64,000 nucleotides of DNA, taken from Gymnothorax reevesii (Eukaryota > Chordata > Actinopteri > Anguilliformes > Muraenidae). The position numbers and the translations under genes are program-made. This document shows, in pieces, positions 21,764 to 31,809 of the stretch. The notes under the pieces are model-generated. The model made no database searches, was not told where the DNA came from, and was given only the letters and a program-made list of their open reading frames with translations. The stretch lies in NCBI GenBank assembly GCA_029721435.1, contig CM056574.1, forward strand, positions 69,483,501 through 69,547,500, given 5' to 3'. The number at the start of each line of letters is the position of its first letter. Positions within the stretch are counted from its first letter, which is position 1.

Positions 21764-22147
21764 TAGTGCCCATGGCTTAGGTAACTTGCACATCTGTGAA
21801 GGCACCATTAATGCTGAAAGATACAAGTTTTGGAGCAACATATGCTGCCATCCAACCAATCTTTTTAATGGACGTCCCAGCTTATTTCACCAAGACAATG
21901 CTAAGACACATTCTGCATGTGTTACAACAGCGTGACTTCCTAGTAAAAGAATGCAGGTAATAGATTGGCCTGCCTGCAGTCCAGAACTATCGTCCATTGA
22001 AAATGTGTGGCGCGTTATGAAGCGCAAAATTGGACAACGGAGACCCCAGACTGTTGAGCAACTGAAGTCGCATATCAAGCAAGAAGGGGAAAGAATTCCA
22101 GCTACAAAGCTTCTACGATTAGTGTCCTCAGTTCCCAAGCACTTGTT

Positions 22148-22791
22148 ATATCGCCGAACGCCGAACGGCGTTTCGGGGATATTATGTTTTTGGTCCGAAC
22201 GCCGCTGCCCTAAGTGTTAACGCGATAACTTTTGTAATATTTCAATTTGAAATTTCATGTTTTGCATATAAGTGAGTATCATAAAGAGGAAGAACTGATT
22301 CGATTTTGGACAATTTACAATGTCTAGATTGGCCACCAGGGGCCAAAAACTGAAAAATCACTGTTTGGATCATATCTCTTTAAATATTTGTCCGATTGAC
22401 CTCAAACCAAGTGGAAATGAAAGGTCATAGCCTGAGGATGTGTCCCACGATGACATTATATCTGTTTGGTTCAAAATTTCGACAAAAGGTGGAGCTTTGT
22501 CACATAAAATTCACCATTTTTGCCATATCTTTGGAACCATTTGTCCAATTGACATGAAACTCTGTGCAACTGCAAGGTCATGGTGACATCATACCTGTAT
22601 AGTTCAATATTTTGCCACCAGGTGGCGCTTTGTGATGGAAAATTACCATTTTTCTTCAGAACCATTTGTCCAATTGTCCTGAAATTAATTTCAAATGAAA
22701 GTCTATTCAAGGTCTATTCAAGGATTAGGGGTATGGAGGATTGGGGGCCTTCGATATACCTCAAGCCGTCACCTCCGATGGCATAAGCCTA
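22148..22791. repeat. inserted module with about 130-150 bp internal repeats
   Basis: Splits the 3' part of Tc1 element 2 (ACTTGTT before, GTTGAGTG after). Units repeat TTTGTCCGATTGACCT / TTTGTCCAATTGACAT / TTTGTCCAATTGTCCT near 22388, 22540 and 22666. CACCAGGTGGCGCTTTGTGA-type segments lie between them. The left edge has a short palindrome (CGAACGCCGAACGGCGTT). A 3-bp GTT duplication is possible. No protein. Confidence 0.65.
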
Positions 22792-23035
22792 GTTGAGTGT
22801 TGTTAAAAGGTGATGTAGCACAGTGGTAAATATGCCCTTGTCCCAGCTTTTTTGAAATGTGTTGCAGGCATCAAATTCAAAATGAGTGAATATTTCCAAA
22901 AAAACAATTACGTTTATCGGTTTGAACATTAAGTATCGTGTCTTTGTAGTTTACTCAATTGAGTATTGGTCGAAAGGGATTTGGAAATCATTGTATTCTG
23001 TTTTTATTCATGCTTTACACAATGGCCCACTTCTT

Positions 23036-23551
23036 TTTATTTATTTATTTTTTATTTTTATATTTATTTTTATTTTAATTTGGCATCTCCAATCCCACCC
23101 GAATCTGGAATGCCCAATTGGTGAACTATGTACAAAGCTTGCTCGTATGCGACCCCTTGCTGCCAACTCAGGATAGTGAAGACAGTTCACGACTCTCCTC
23201 CGAAGCACGTGCCCGTCAGCCACTGATTCTTATACACTCATTGGTTGAATCCTCGTAAGTTCAGAGCGAGGGCGGAGGATACCCGGACATGAACAAACCC
23301 AGACTCTTCCTGACGAGCGCCCGTCTGGCCAGCAGAAGGCGCTGGAGCAATGAACAAAGCTACTATTTTTCCCCAAATCCGGCAGTCCCTTCCCAATTTG
23401 GAACCCTGTAGCACGATGGCCAATTGTGCGCTACGCTGAAAAAGCTGCTGATCCCTGCCGGTGGGTACGCCGGGGCTCGAACCCGTGATGTGATAGTCAC
23501 CTCTGCACTGCAGCGCAGTGCCTTAACCGAGTGAGCTATCCGGCAGCTCCT
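23036..23551 (-). mobile_element. tRNA-headed SINE, copy 4 (full length)
   Basis: On the minus strand it starts GGAGCTGCCGGATAGCTCAC at 23551, with the B-box (GGGTTCGAGCCC) near 23475, and ends in a T/A-rich tail at 23036-23070. The 13-bp duplication TGGCCCACTTCTT lies at 23023-23035 and 23552-23564, which places it inside the right terminus of Tc1 element 2. Confidence 0.95.
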
Positions 23552-23599
23552 TGGCCCACTTCTTTGGAATTTGAGTTTGTATAGTTAATGCCATTAAAA

Positions 23600-23734
23600 T
23601 GCACTGTTGAAGTATGTACTGTATTTGTCGCAAATTGAAGAATCAATTAGTGAGATACGAGTGGAAATGAAGAAAAGCGAGTGGTATTGTAATTCCAACG
23701 TGTGCCATGTGGAAGGGCTGAGCACCTCAGTAAT
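23600..23734. repeat. dispersed repeat shared with 43495-43630
   Basis: GTATGTACTGTATTTGTCGC, GAAGAATCAATT, GGAAATGAAGAAAAGCG and GTATTGTAAT occur in the same order and spacing at 43500-43600. Identity of the family is unknown. Confidence 0.7.
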
Positions 23735-23897
23735 TAAAAACATTGAGTTAAACTCCGCATTGCAGAGCATTAGTGACCACAACGACCCGGGTTCGAACCC
23801 CAGTCGTACCAGCTAACACTGGTTGGTAGCCTTTTCAGAGCAGTGTAGAATTGACTTCACGCAGCAGGGAAACAAATTGGGAGGGACTAAATTTGGG
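23735..23897 (+). mobile_element. diverged SINE head fragment
   Basis: A B-box-like GGGTTCGAACCCC near 23790 is followed by CAGCTAACACTGGTTGGTAG, CTTTTCAGAGCAGTGTAG and CAAATTGGGAGGGAC. This matches the first about 160 bp of the SINE family but is more diverged. It is cut by the LTR at about 23898. Confidence 0.7.
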
Positions 23898-24331
23898 AGC
23901 CCAGTCTGGAGCTAGGTTTGGATATGTCCTGGGCATGTCTGAGAGGGGAAGGTGCCAGAGGAAAAAAAAAGTCTAAATGTGGGAGGGGGCTGCAAAAGAG
24001 TATATAAGGAGAAAAATTGAGAGAGTTAAGTAGTAGCAGAAATTGCAAGGAGAAGGATACATTTGACCAAACCTGTCACTCTTTTCAAGACCTGTGAAGC
24101 TTTTTGTGGATTTTTGCCTGTGTTGGAGCATTTTCCTCACCCGGAACATCACCAAGCAACCCCATCTCAAGGGACTGTAAATATTTTTTTTCTTGTATAT
24201 TATCAATCTTGGTCAGTAGTATAAATTGTAGGTTAGTGTTGGTCTTTGTTTTCTTAAATCTGTTTGAGTTTTAAAATTTTGTCTGTCATTCCTTGCTGTC
24301 GTAAATGTCATAACAAATTTGGGCCATAACA
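23898..24331 (+). mobile_element. solo LTR, copy 2 (5'-truncated)
   Basis: Aligns with 15095-15526: CTGGAGCTA, GTCTAAATGTGGG, TATA box GAGTATATAAGGA at about 23998, GAAGGATACAT and the terminal GGGCCATAACA. Its first about 70 bp relative to copy 1 are missing. Confidence 0.85.
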
Positions 24332-24339
24332 CTGGTTTG

Positions 24340-24660
24340 TAAGAGGTCATTTGTGTCCCATCCATGCACTTTTGTTCTGACCAGGATGCACTCTGAGCCT
24401 CCAGTTGGTTAGCAAATATTTGATGATTTTGTTGCATTTTGTTATAGATGGGTCATGGACAGCTTTGACCTCCAGAAAAATTGTTTTTGTCTTTAGCGAG
24501 CTTTTGAAACCATTTTCAATACCAGTAGCAAGTGCAAGACATTGTTCCCCTGTACTGTGATCCAATAGAAATTGACCTACTCCATGAAAGATAATGCTTT
24601 CAAAGAAGACCATGAAGGAGACACAGAGTACAAAGATTTAGTGGTAGCCTGCCAAAGCTT
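24340..24660 (-). pseudogene. Jockey/Rex-type non-LTR reverse transcriptase fragment
   Basis: The minus-strand frame 24613-24347 reads QFLLDHSTGEQCLALATGIE, NGFKSSLKTKTIFLEVKAVH, and later NWRLRVHPGQNKSAWMGHK. The layout (STxEQ-ALTxxIExGF...LKT-xxVFLDLxAA-D ... NRRFRVxxGxxxSxW) is the RT palm-start region of Jockey-superfamily LINEs. The catalytic Asp block after LDL is changed (LEVKAVHD). The following YxDD part lies beyond the LTR insertion or is lost. Confidence 0.6.
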
Positions 24661-24738
24661 GATGTCTTTCCAGGTTTTCATATGGCAATGATATTCGCAG
24701 TCTGCCAATCTGTGACTTATTGCAAAGCCATAGCATAA

Positions 24739-24905
24739 CAAGCCATTTCAAAATCAGTCCTTTGTGATATCACAAGGGGGAGAGACAACCCAGAATAATG
24801 ACAGAACTGATTAACTGGTTGCCTGAAGTTAATTAGTCCATATTACCACAGGGTAGTCACTTCCCTTGCAAAGTCACAAAAAAGAGCTGATTTTGAAATG
24901 GCTTG
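24739..24905. mobile_element. MITE, PIF/Harbinger type
   Basis: A perfect 19-bp inverted end, CAAGCCATTTCAAAATCAG at 24739-24757, is matched by CTGATTTTGAAATGGCTTG at 24887-24905. It is flanked by TAA on both sides (24736-24738 and 24906-24908), the 3-bp TWA duplication typical of PIF/Harbinger. 167 bp, noncoding. Confidence 0.85.
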
Positions 24906-24908
24906 TAA

Positions 24909-25576
24909 TGATGAATTAACTGTGCAGCTGTTGACATGATTGGAGACCTTTAAGTGTTATCCTTGTGAAGAAATAGATATGGTAGGTTTGGACTCAGGGA
25001 CCTAGGTTTTTCATGACCTCTGAGGTGATATAATCATATCATGCTTTTCCACGCTTCACTCCTTTCAAGACTTTCTTGAGTTTACCAAAAAAGACTCAGG
25101 GCTTGCCTCCCTATACTGCTGATGAGATATTTTCATTTCTTCAGTGGTAGATTTCAAGATGCTTTGCTATGGGAAGTACATGGCTGACGTCTTGTGACCG
25201 CGGATCGGCACTGGTTAGGGCATTTGTTGAGCAGGTCTGCAGTGATGGATGATGCTCCAACAGTTCTTGTTTGTATGTGTGAAGTTGAACTCCTAAATTG
25301 CCTTCACCAATTTTTTGCTTCAAGCTAGAGTTAGTCATTTCATAAGACTCTATGCTATCACTGGGACTCCTGAGACTTCATAAATTTTAAGAAGAGCTGG
25401 CCTTTCCTCAAACAAGAAGTGACAGAGGACCAGGCCACAGTTCCCTTGCCTGCAATAACATTTCCTTTCCCCTCCGGAGCTCACAATAAGGAGGGCAAAT
25501 ATGTTGGTGTATAAGCTAGAGTGTAGCACCTAACATTTCTCAGTTTCTATCCCAGATACTTTTGTATTTTTAATGC
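24909..25576. other. no gene recognised (possibly LINE-derived)
   Basis: Minus-strand ORF 25338-25141 matches nothing known to me. It lies where upstream LINE sequence of the Jockey fragment would be, but I cannot confirm homology. Confidence 0.35.
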
Positions 25577-25881
25577 TGTCATGGATGGGTGAAGGGACCC
25601 ACTCACACAGGCTGGTACAACAAAAAGATGTTTCATAAATATACTTAAAACAGACAGGGCAGCAGCAGCAGCAGCAATACACATGGAGCTAAAAACGCCA
25701 GAATGCAGCGGCAGTACAGCTCTTAAATACTCTACACTTCACCTCCACTTCAAAGACCAACAGGTGTGCCTTGTTGAAGTTGAGGTGAAGACAGCAAGAG
25801 GTGTAGGGACTGCAGGGCAGAACCACCACAAGTCCAGGCATGAAAGTCTGGATTGGGTGCAATCAGAATCATATATGAATA
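25577..25881. repeat. TE-terminus-like segment with (CAG)n
   Basis: TGTCATGGATGGGTGAAGGG followed by ACCCACTCACACAGGCTGG resembles 44369-44465 (TGTCATGG, then GAAGGGACCCACACGCACAG). This suggests two relics of one LTR-type family. A CAG run lies at 25657-25675. Confidence 0.4.
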
Positions 25882-26265
25882 TACAGCGCCCTCCATAATT
25901 ATTGGCACCCCTGGTTAAGATGTGTCAAAAGCCTTAAAATAAATTCAATTTTTATTGCAGAAGCGTGCTCTCACACTGAAAATTTTAGAAAAATGTAACC
26001 TTCAACTCAAGTGAATTTTAAGGGAAAAAAAATCCCTGACTAAGAAATCATTATTTTTCATAAAATCACCTGTTCCACAATTGTTGGCAGCCCCTAACAA
26101 TTCCTGGGAAATAAATGTCATTGAAATATTTCTTTCATTTCTACAGTAGTTTACAAAGTTGATCAGAGTATCTAGGAACAGTTAACAGTAATTCATCACT
26201 TCCTGTTTCCCTGGGGTATAAATATGATGTGACACAGAGGCCATTTCTCTTATCCACTCCTCAAC

Positions 26266-26630
26266 ATGGGAAAGAAAAAGGAACACACCATTCAAGTAAG
26301 GCAGATGCATGTCGACCTTCACAAGTCAGGCAATGGCTATAAGAAAATAGCCACTTGCCTGCACCTCCCCATATCTACTGTCAGAGGAATCATTAAGAAG
26401 TTTAAAACAACTGGAACAGTGATAAACAAGCTTGAACGAGGACGCAAGGTTATTTTGCCACCATGCACAGTGAGGAGGATGGTAAGAGAAATAAAAAGTT
26501 CTCCAAAGCTCACTGTTAAAGAATTGCATCAAATGGTAGAATCTTGGGGTCACAAAGTCTCCAAAACAACCATCAGGCGCTATCTACATGCCAACAAGCT
26601 ATTTGGGAGGCATGCACGGAAAAAACCTTC
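26266..26630 (+). CDS. Tc1 transposase N-terminal domain (open, truncated by SINE)
   Basis: An open frame from ATG 26266 carries the bipartite paired-like DNA-binding region: MGKKKEHTIQVRQMHVDLHK, ISTVRGIIKKFKTTGTV, then a GRKVILPPCTVRRMVREI linker and second helix-turn-helix (VKELHQMV, KTTIRRYLHANKLFGRHARK). About 122 residues of normal Tc1 sequence are followed by SINE-derived residues until a stop at 26736. No stops lie in the retained part. The DDE core is absent, so it cannot transpose but could still bind Tc1 ends if expressed. Confidence 0.85.
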
Positions 26631-26639
26631 TCAGCCCCG

Positions 26640-27022
26640 GTCACACCAACCGGCAGTGGTCGGCAGCTTTTTCAGCGTAGCGCACAATTGGCCATCACGC
26701 TACAGGGTTTCAAATTGGGAAGGGACTGTCGTTTAAGGGAAATAAATAAACAGCTTTGTTCGTTGCTCAAGCGCCTCCTGTTGGCCAGACGGGCACTCGT
26801 CAGGAAGATTCTAAGTCTGTTCATGTCCGGGTATCCTCCGCCCTCGTTCTGAACTTGCGAAGATTCAAACCAATGAGTGTATAAGAAGCAGTGGCTGACG
26901 GGCATGTGCTTTGGAGGAGAGTCGTGAACTGTCTTCACTATCCTGAGTTGGCAGCAAGGGGTCGCATACGAGCAAGCTTTGTACATAGTTCACCAATTGG
27001 GCATTCCAGATTCAGGTGGGAT
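26640..27022 (+). mobile_element. tRNA-headed SINE family, copy 5 (head missing)
   Basis: Starts at the CACACCAACCGGCAGTGGTC junction just after the head and runs through the body to CAGGTGGGATTAG plus an A-run. It replaces about half of the Tc1 transposase gene. No target duplication was found, consistent with a deletion that removed the SINE head together with Tc1 coding sequence. Confidence 0.88.
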
Positions 27023-27034
27023 TAGAAAAAAAAA

Positions 27035-27166
27035 CAGAATCGAGCTCTTCCCATGGCCATCTCAGTCCCCAGACCTCAACCCCATTGAAAACCTGTGGAG
27101 TGAGCTGAAGAGGAGAGTGCAGAGGAGAGGACCCAGGTCGCTGGATGATTTAGAGATTGTGCAATG
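27035..27166 (+). pseudogene. Tc1 transposase C-terminal fragment
   Basis: [18 protein letters not shown] carries the terminal catalytic Glu motif, followed by [19 protein letters not shown]. It ends early at TGA 27165. It belongs to the same copy as the N-terminal fragment at 26266. Confidence 0.88.
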
Positions 27167-27494
27167 AGGAATGGTCAAAGATCCCTCTTTCTGTATTCTC
27201 CTATCTTGTGAAACATTATAGGAGAAGATTAGGTGATGTTTTGTTGGCAAAAGGGGGTTGTACAAAGTATTAACATCAGAGGTGCTAATAATTGTGGCAC
27301 ACATGATTTGATGTAAAAGAATAATTTCTTAATGTGGGATTTTTTTCCCACTGAATAAATGCACTTGAATTAAAGGTTGGATTTTCCTCTTTTTTTTCAT
27401 CGTGGTCCTATATTATTTAGAAAAAAACAGAATTTATTAGAAGCTAAAGAACACGTCTTAACAAGGAGTGCCAATAATTATGGAGGGCAGTGTA

Positions 27495-28900
27495 CAAGTA
27501 TAAAGCAATATTCTACACTGTCATTATTATTTGCAAAGCAATTTTCCGACAGCACAACTTGTGGAAATAGTTCACTGCAGCATGCCCAAAAAGATACAAT
27601 TAGTCACAACCCTTGATTGAATGCCTTTTGTGTTTCTTCCAATTCAGCAACCTGCATGTCTATCTGGAGTATGTCTCCTTTGATTGGTTTACGTCCTGCA
27701 TGTTTGCCCACCCCCCCAGTAGTGTCTTGTTTCATAGTTATTTCCTAATGACCACGTGACATGTAATTAAGGCCCCTGCTTTGTGTTGCAAGTTGCTGGA
27801 TTATGATTTGCCATTTCTGCTTAGACCCAGTCAGTATTCCGAGTAAATTCTTTGTCTTTATTAAGTCTAACGTGTACATTTATAACAACAATTCCAAGAT
27901 GCTTTGCTCTCAAGCTTCCGAGCTTACTCTGGCACCAGGGGACTGCACTGTAGTTAACCCAGCTTAAGTTAGTTTTTTTGTCCAGTTTAATAACAACAAG
28001 CTCCCAAGCCTCATCAGGGTCCAGGATTAGGACCGTGTTCTTATTAACCCTTCCAAGTATAAACCCCATCCAGTTTGTTATGAACAAGCTCCCAGTCCAC
28101 CTACAGCATTCAGGATTTGAACCAACTTCCCCTCAAGCTACTCCATCCTCCTGTGGACGCTTTAGTGCCGGCAAAGTATACACTCCATCCGGCTGTTATT
28201 CTGTAGCCACTAGCCAGTGGCTGTCAGCTTCACCAACAACATCCATACCCGAATTACCATATACGCCGTCAGTATTGTACTCTGCCTCCGTATTTGATAC
28301 CTGATCAGGAACAAAACATCAATTATAATTTGGTATCTAGGTTCTGACACTGAAATACCATGTAACCTTCCCCTCAGAGAAATATTCATAGCCCACTGCT
28401 GGATGCTACGATGCAGGTGCGATTTTCACTTGCTGCAGGCAAAGGCATTTTTACTGCTAAGGTGAAGCAGGACAGCAGGTTAAATTTTTCACCTTAAAGG
28501 GGCGTAGCAGGGGCAGATATACATGGGAGTGTCCCTGAGAATGTGTCAATTTCTCAATTTGTCTAGCTGAACTGCCACTGTAAGCTCCGTCCCGTAACTT
28601 GAGAGCCAGTTTGATACTAAAAAGTGTGCAAGGAAACTCAGGCTCAGAATCCCAAACAGCCTAGTGATAGTATTTTTATCACATAATGATATTTATTTTT
28701 TCTCTCCACTAGAAAACATCATTTCTGAGGTTACCATTTGCAAGAGAAATGTTCTTACCCTATTGGTAAATGCGGAAAAAAGCAAAAAATTATCACATCA
28801 GTGACAAAATATTTACTTTCTTTAACAGAGAAAATGAAATACTGCATTGAGATCTACCTTGTACTTGTACATACTGGTATAATGAGTTAAAGGTGCTTTA
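27495..28900. other. no gene recognised
   Basis: A weak two-fold repeat near 27998-28110 (AACAAGCTCCCA...CAGGATT) is the only structure seen. ORFs on both strands across 27821-28304 overlap and look like chance. Confidence 0.4.
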
Positions 28901-31660
28901 TATCAGAGCAGGCAGAATGTGTGTAATGTTACAGAATCTCTGGCGGCACCCTGCCTGAAGAGGGAGAAAGAGGACCAGCATGGCGGCGATGCAGCTCACA
29001 GGATCGAGCTGTTAGCTTCCTGACGTTTCCAATTTATTTACGTGGCTCAACAGGTAGCGCCTCGGCGGAAATGCAGATTCTTTCTTTCTCCTTCTTCGGG
29101 GATATTCTAATTATCGGGGGAGCTGGGGAGGAGGGGGATTTTTTCTCCTGGGCCCGACACTTAACACAACACTCACTGCTATGTCCTTTCATTACACTGG
29201 GCTCATTTTGCTACGGTAACAGCTCTAGTTGTTAGACGCCGGGTTTATTAAATGACAGAGAATAAACACTCCCGCTGCACATGCACACACTCTGCCCACA
29301 GCAGGGTCAAAGCCGGCTTTGCCTCAGGGTCAAAGCCTCCCCACTGCAATAATGGAGAGAGGAGTTAACTTGGCGCCACGGCATAAACGTCAGCCACGAA
29401 AAGACCAGTGTAGCCTCTCTCTCTACACATGCAAGAAGGGCATCTCGACAGCTTGCAAGCAATGGAGAGGAATACAGAAAATGCAATCACCAAAAATATT
29501 CCCAAAGCCACTGTTTCCACATTAATATTAAGAGAGTTGGCATCAAAGCATTTTGAACAAAAAAAGATGTTTACTGAGGCACAACCAGCTCCCATCTTTC
29601 AAATGTTCACAGAAAATGTCTTCATAATCCAGCTGTTGGTTTGAAATGTGTTTGGCCTGATGCTGGCGCTAGAGGTCACATCAAGGGAGCATCAAAATCA
29701 AAAGTTCAGTTCAACTCGAAATCATGAATTCACATGTGAGAGAAGATTTTCTTTAGTTCCTTGAAAATAAATACATAAATTCAATGAAGAGACATGTGCA
29801 GGGGTGCATGAGGTTGAAGTTTAAAGTGCACAGCCATCTCTAATTTGGAGGTATCAAGGTTGAGGTATCAAGGCTTAACTTTAGTTATACTGATGTCACT
29901 AGATCTGTCTTCTGGGCTCCAAAGCAGAAGGCTTTCCCCTAATCCCAGAAGCTGCTTTGTCTGTTCTTACAATACTAAAACCAAGGAAAGTTTTTGGGTT
30001 GAAGTCCTGCAAAAAAATGCATGGATTAACTAGCTCTCCCAAACCTAGACAACATGCGCTCCTTGTTTCACATCTTTCCCAACACTCCCCCCGAGGCAGT
30101 AGAAATTCACTGTCCTCCTGCACGAAGCGCAGGTGGGGCCAGAGAGATGGGGTTCTGGGCAGTGGGAGGACCAGGACCATATGGAGGAATTTTCCTGGCT
30201 GCTGAGCCGTTTACCAGCCTCCACTCAGTAAACTCCGTCTGTGCCTGCTGTCGGCCGCTCGCCAATCCTACAGCACCTGTGGCTAAACCGGCTCTCGGCT
30301 GCCTGCTCAGAGAGGGGCTGAGCTCCCCGGTTTCAGCTGCATGGTTGCAAAGTGGTCCCGCATGTGGCCTCAGCAAGGAGACTACAGAGCATCTGTGTGC
30401 TGGAAGACTCCTCTGTACTAATCAGATGTAGGACGACACCACAAAAGCGGTGTTGGGGGGTGGTGGAGGTAGTTCCAGTGCGCACAAGCAACACATATCT
30501 TTCATGGGGCAAAGACTGCTGTGTTTGGGATTGCATGCACAACAGAGCTACAGTATGTAAAAGGCAAACCGTGGGACCACAGGCCCATGTGTGGAATCCA
30601 GAACACCCACAGCTGGAGTGAGCCCATATACTACACGGCCATAAAAAAATGCTAAAACTTCAATCCCGTTGGTCTGTGTAATACGCCCTACTTGTTCAGC
30701 TGGCACTCATATTACGGAGTTAGATTCACTCCTTAGAAGCTTTACTGTCTGTCTGCTTATTGGAATAGACTGAGTGCAGCCCAGTTATACACTCAGGTAA
30801 TACTGATTACAGAATAGTTTTTACTGCTCCCTTGCAGAGGAGGAGGTAGTGCCTAGTTGCAGTTGTGTAGTCATTTTGAATATACCATTCATTGCGTTGT
30901 TCAGATCGCCTCTCATCTAAATGGTCACTGAAGAGGCCAGTTCCATTTCCTTGGGCCAGGAAATCAGTTCTGGAATTAGAGAAAGGCAAATTAGCTCCGT
31001 CTTCTCATTCTGGACCAATCAACGTACAGACAGGCTGGCTGGATTGAAAACTAATAAATATTTCCATTCTCAGCTTTCAAAGTGCTCAGATTCCCTGTGA
31101 TGTGCGGGCAAAGCATCTATGAAATAAACTAATCCCATGCAAATTATATTCATCATGCTTACTAACAATAGCACTGTAACGAAGCAGTAAAGACAGAAGA
31201 AATGGGTGATTTTTCTGGAAATAATCTGATTCCCGCATCTCGCCCCCTGGGTGTGTCCATCTGCCCATATCTGCTGGGGGTTTAATTTCGCAGGGGTTGA
31301 GGGGGGTGTGCCCCCTCTGATGGTGGTACAGTAACGGGGGGGTGCAGGCTGCAGCGATGCGTGGCGAATCCCGCTGTACCTGCTGAGATTCCATTAGCGC
31401 TGGAGTGTTCCAGCGCTGGCGTATTAAACAGATTAATGGAGCAGTACTCTGGGGAGAGGGAGCCTGTCAGTCTGAGCTCAAACACAAAGCCCCTCAGCTG
31501 AACCCCAGCGCTGATAAAACAGACTGAAGCGGCGGGAAACACAGATGGTAATTATTTACTCTCTCTCCCTCCTGCTTGGAAAATATTGAATATATACTGA
31601 GGAATATACAATGATAAAAAATGAAGCAGCGCAAGGCACTTGGCACTGACAGCAGTCCGG
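28901..31660. other. low-repeat, GC-mixed stretch without recognised gene
   Basis: Contains no TE ends or tandem arrays that I could find and has locally higher GC (30050-30450 and 31230-31530). A plus-strand frame of 125 codons (30054-30431) and overlapping minus-strand frames match nothing I know. It could be intronic or intergenic host sequence, perhaps with conserved noncoding elements; that is inference. Confidence 0.4.
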
Positions 31661-31675
31661 CGAATCACAGAGTTC

Positions 31676-31806
31676 CACCCTGACCTGTAAGTCCCACCCA
31701 CAGTGTTTCACAGTGGCCCCAAAGCCTCTCCCAGACCTCTAAGCTCCTCCTATACCCTAAGCCCTGCCCACAGTACTGCACAGTGGCCCCGCCTAGATCC
31801 CTATGC
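31676..31806. repeat. degenerate duplication, about 65 bp units
   Basis: CCCACCCACAGTGTTTCACA and CCCTGCCCACAGTACTGCAC are each followed by GTGGCCCC and similar CT-rich text. Confidence 0.55.
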
Positions 31807-31809
31807 CCC

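Larger units (their letters stand above)
14739..22147 (+). pseudogene. Tc1 transposase of element 2, in separated pieces
   Basis: Piece 1 (14739-15025) holds the helix-turn-helix start. Piece 2 (15531-15737) holds the first catalytic region (WPDEF-type, then FGNHGRCILR-like). Piece 3 (21764-22147) holds ISAHGLGNLHI-like sequence, LFHQDNAKTHSACVTTA (second Asp), a frame change, DWPACSPELSSIENVW (Glu region), VMKRKIGQRRPQTVEQLKSH and VSSVPKHLL. Frame changes and insertions make it non-functional. Everything between 15738 and 21763 is foreign. Confidence 0.82.
14382..23579 (+). mobile_element. Tc1/mariner element 2, dispersed over 9.2 kb by nested insertions
   Basis: The left end CAAGCCTCAATTCTAAGGAA pairs with the right end (complement of CTTCTTTGGAATTTGAGTTTG), with TA at 14380-14381 and 23580-23581. 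Element segments are 14382-15025, 15531-15737, about 21764-22147, about 22792-23035 and 23552-23579. Together they make about 1.6 kb of collinear Tc1 sequence. Interrupting insertions are a solo LTR, a block of about 6 kb (15738-21763), a 0.64-kb module and a SINE. Assignment of the left and right halves to one copy rests on collinearity; about 70 bp of coding sequence is missing at the 6-kb junction. Confidence 0.82.
25884..27492 (+). mobile_element. Tc1 element 3, middle replaced by a SINE
   Basis: The left end CAGCGCCCTCCATAATTATT and the right end AATAATTATGGAGGGCAGTG are inverted repeats, flanked by TA (25882-25883 and 27493-27494). The interior has a transposase N-terminus, a SINE body, and the transposase C-terminal end. 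The central catalytic part is missing. Confidence 0.95.

Noticed and set aside
30054..30431. 125-codon plus-strand ORF in a GC-richer region
   Set aside because: Overlapping ORFs on the other strand, no recognisable domain, and odd Pro/Gly/Ala composition suggest chance in GC-rich sequence.
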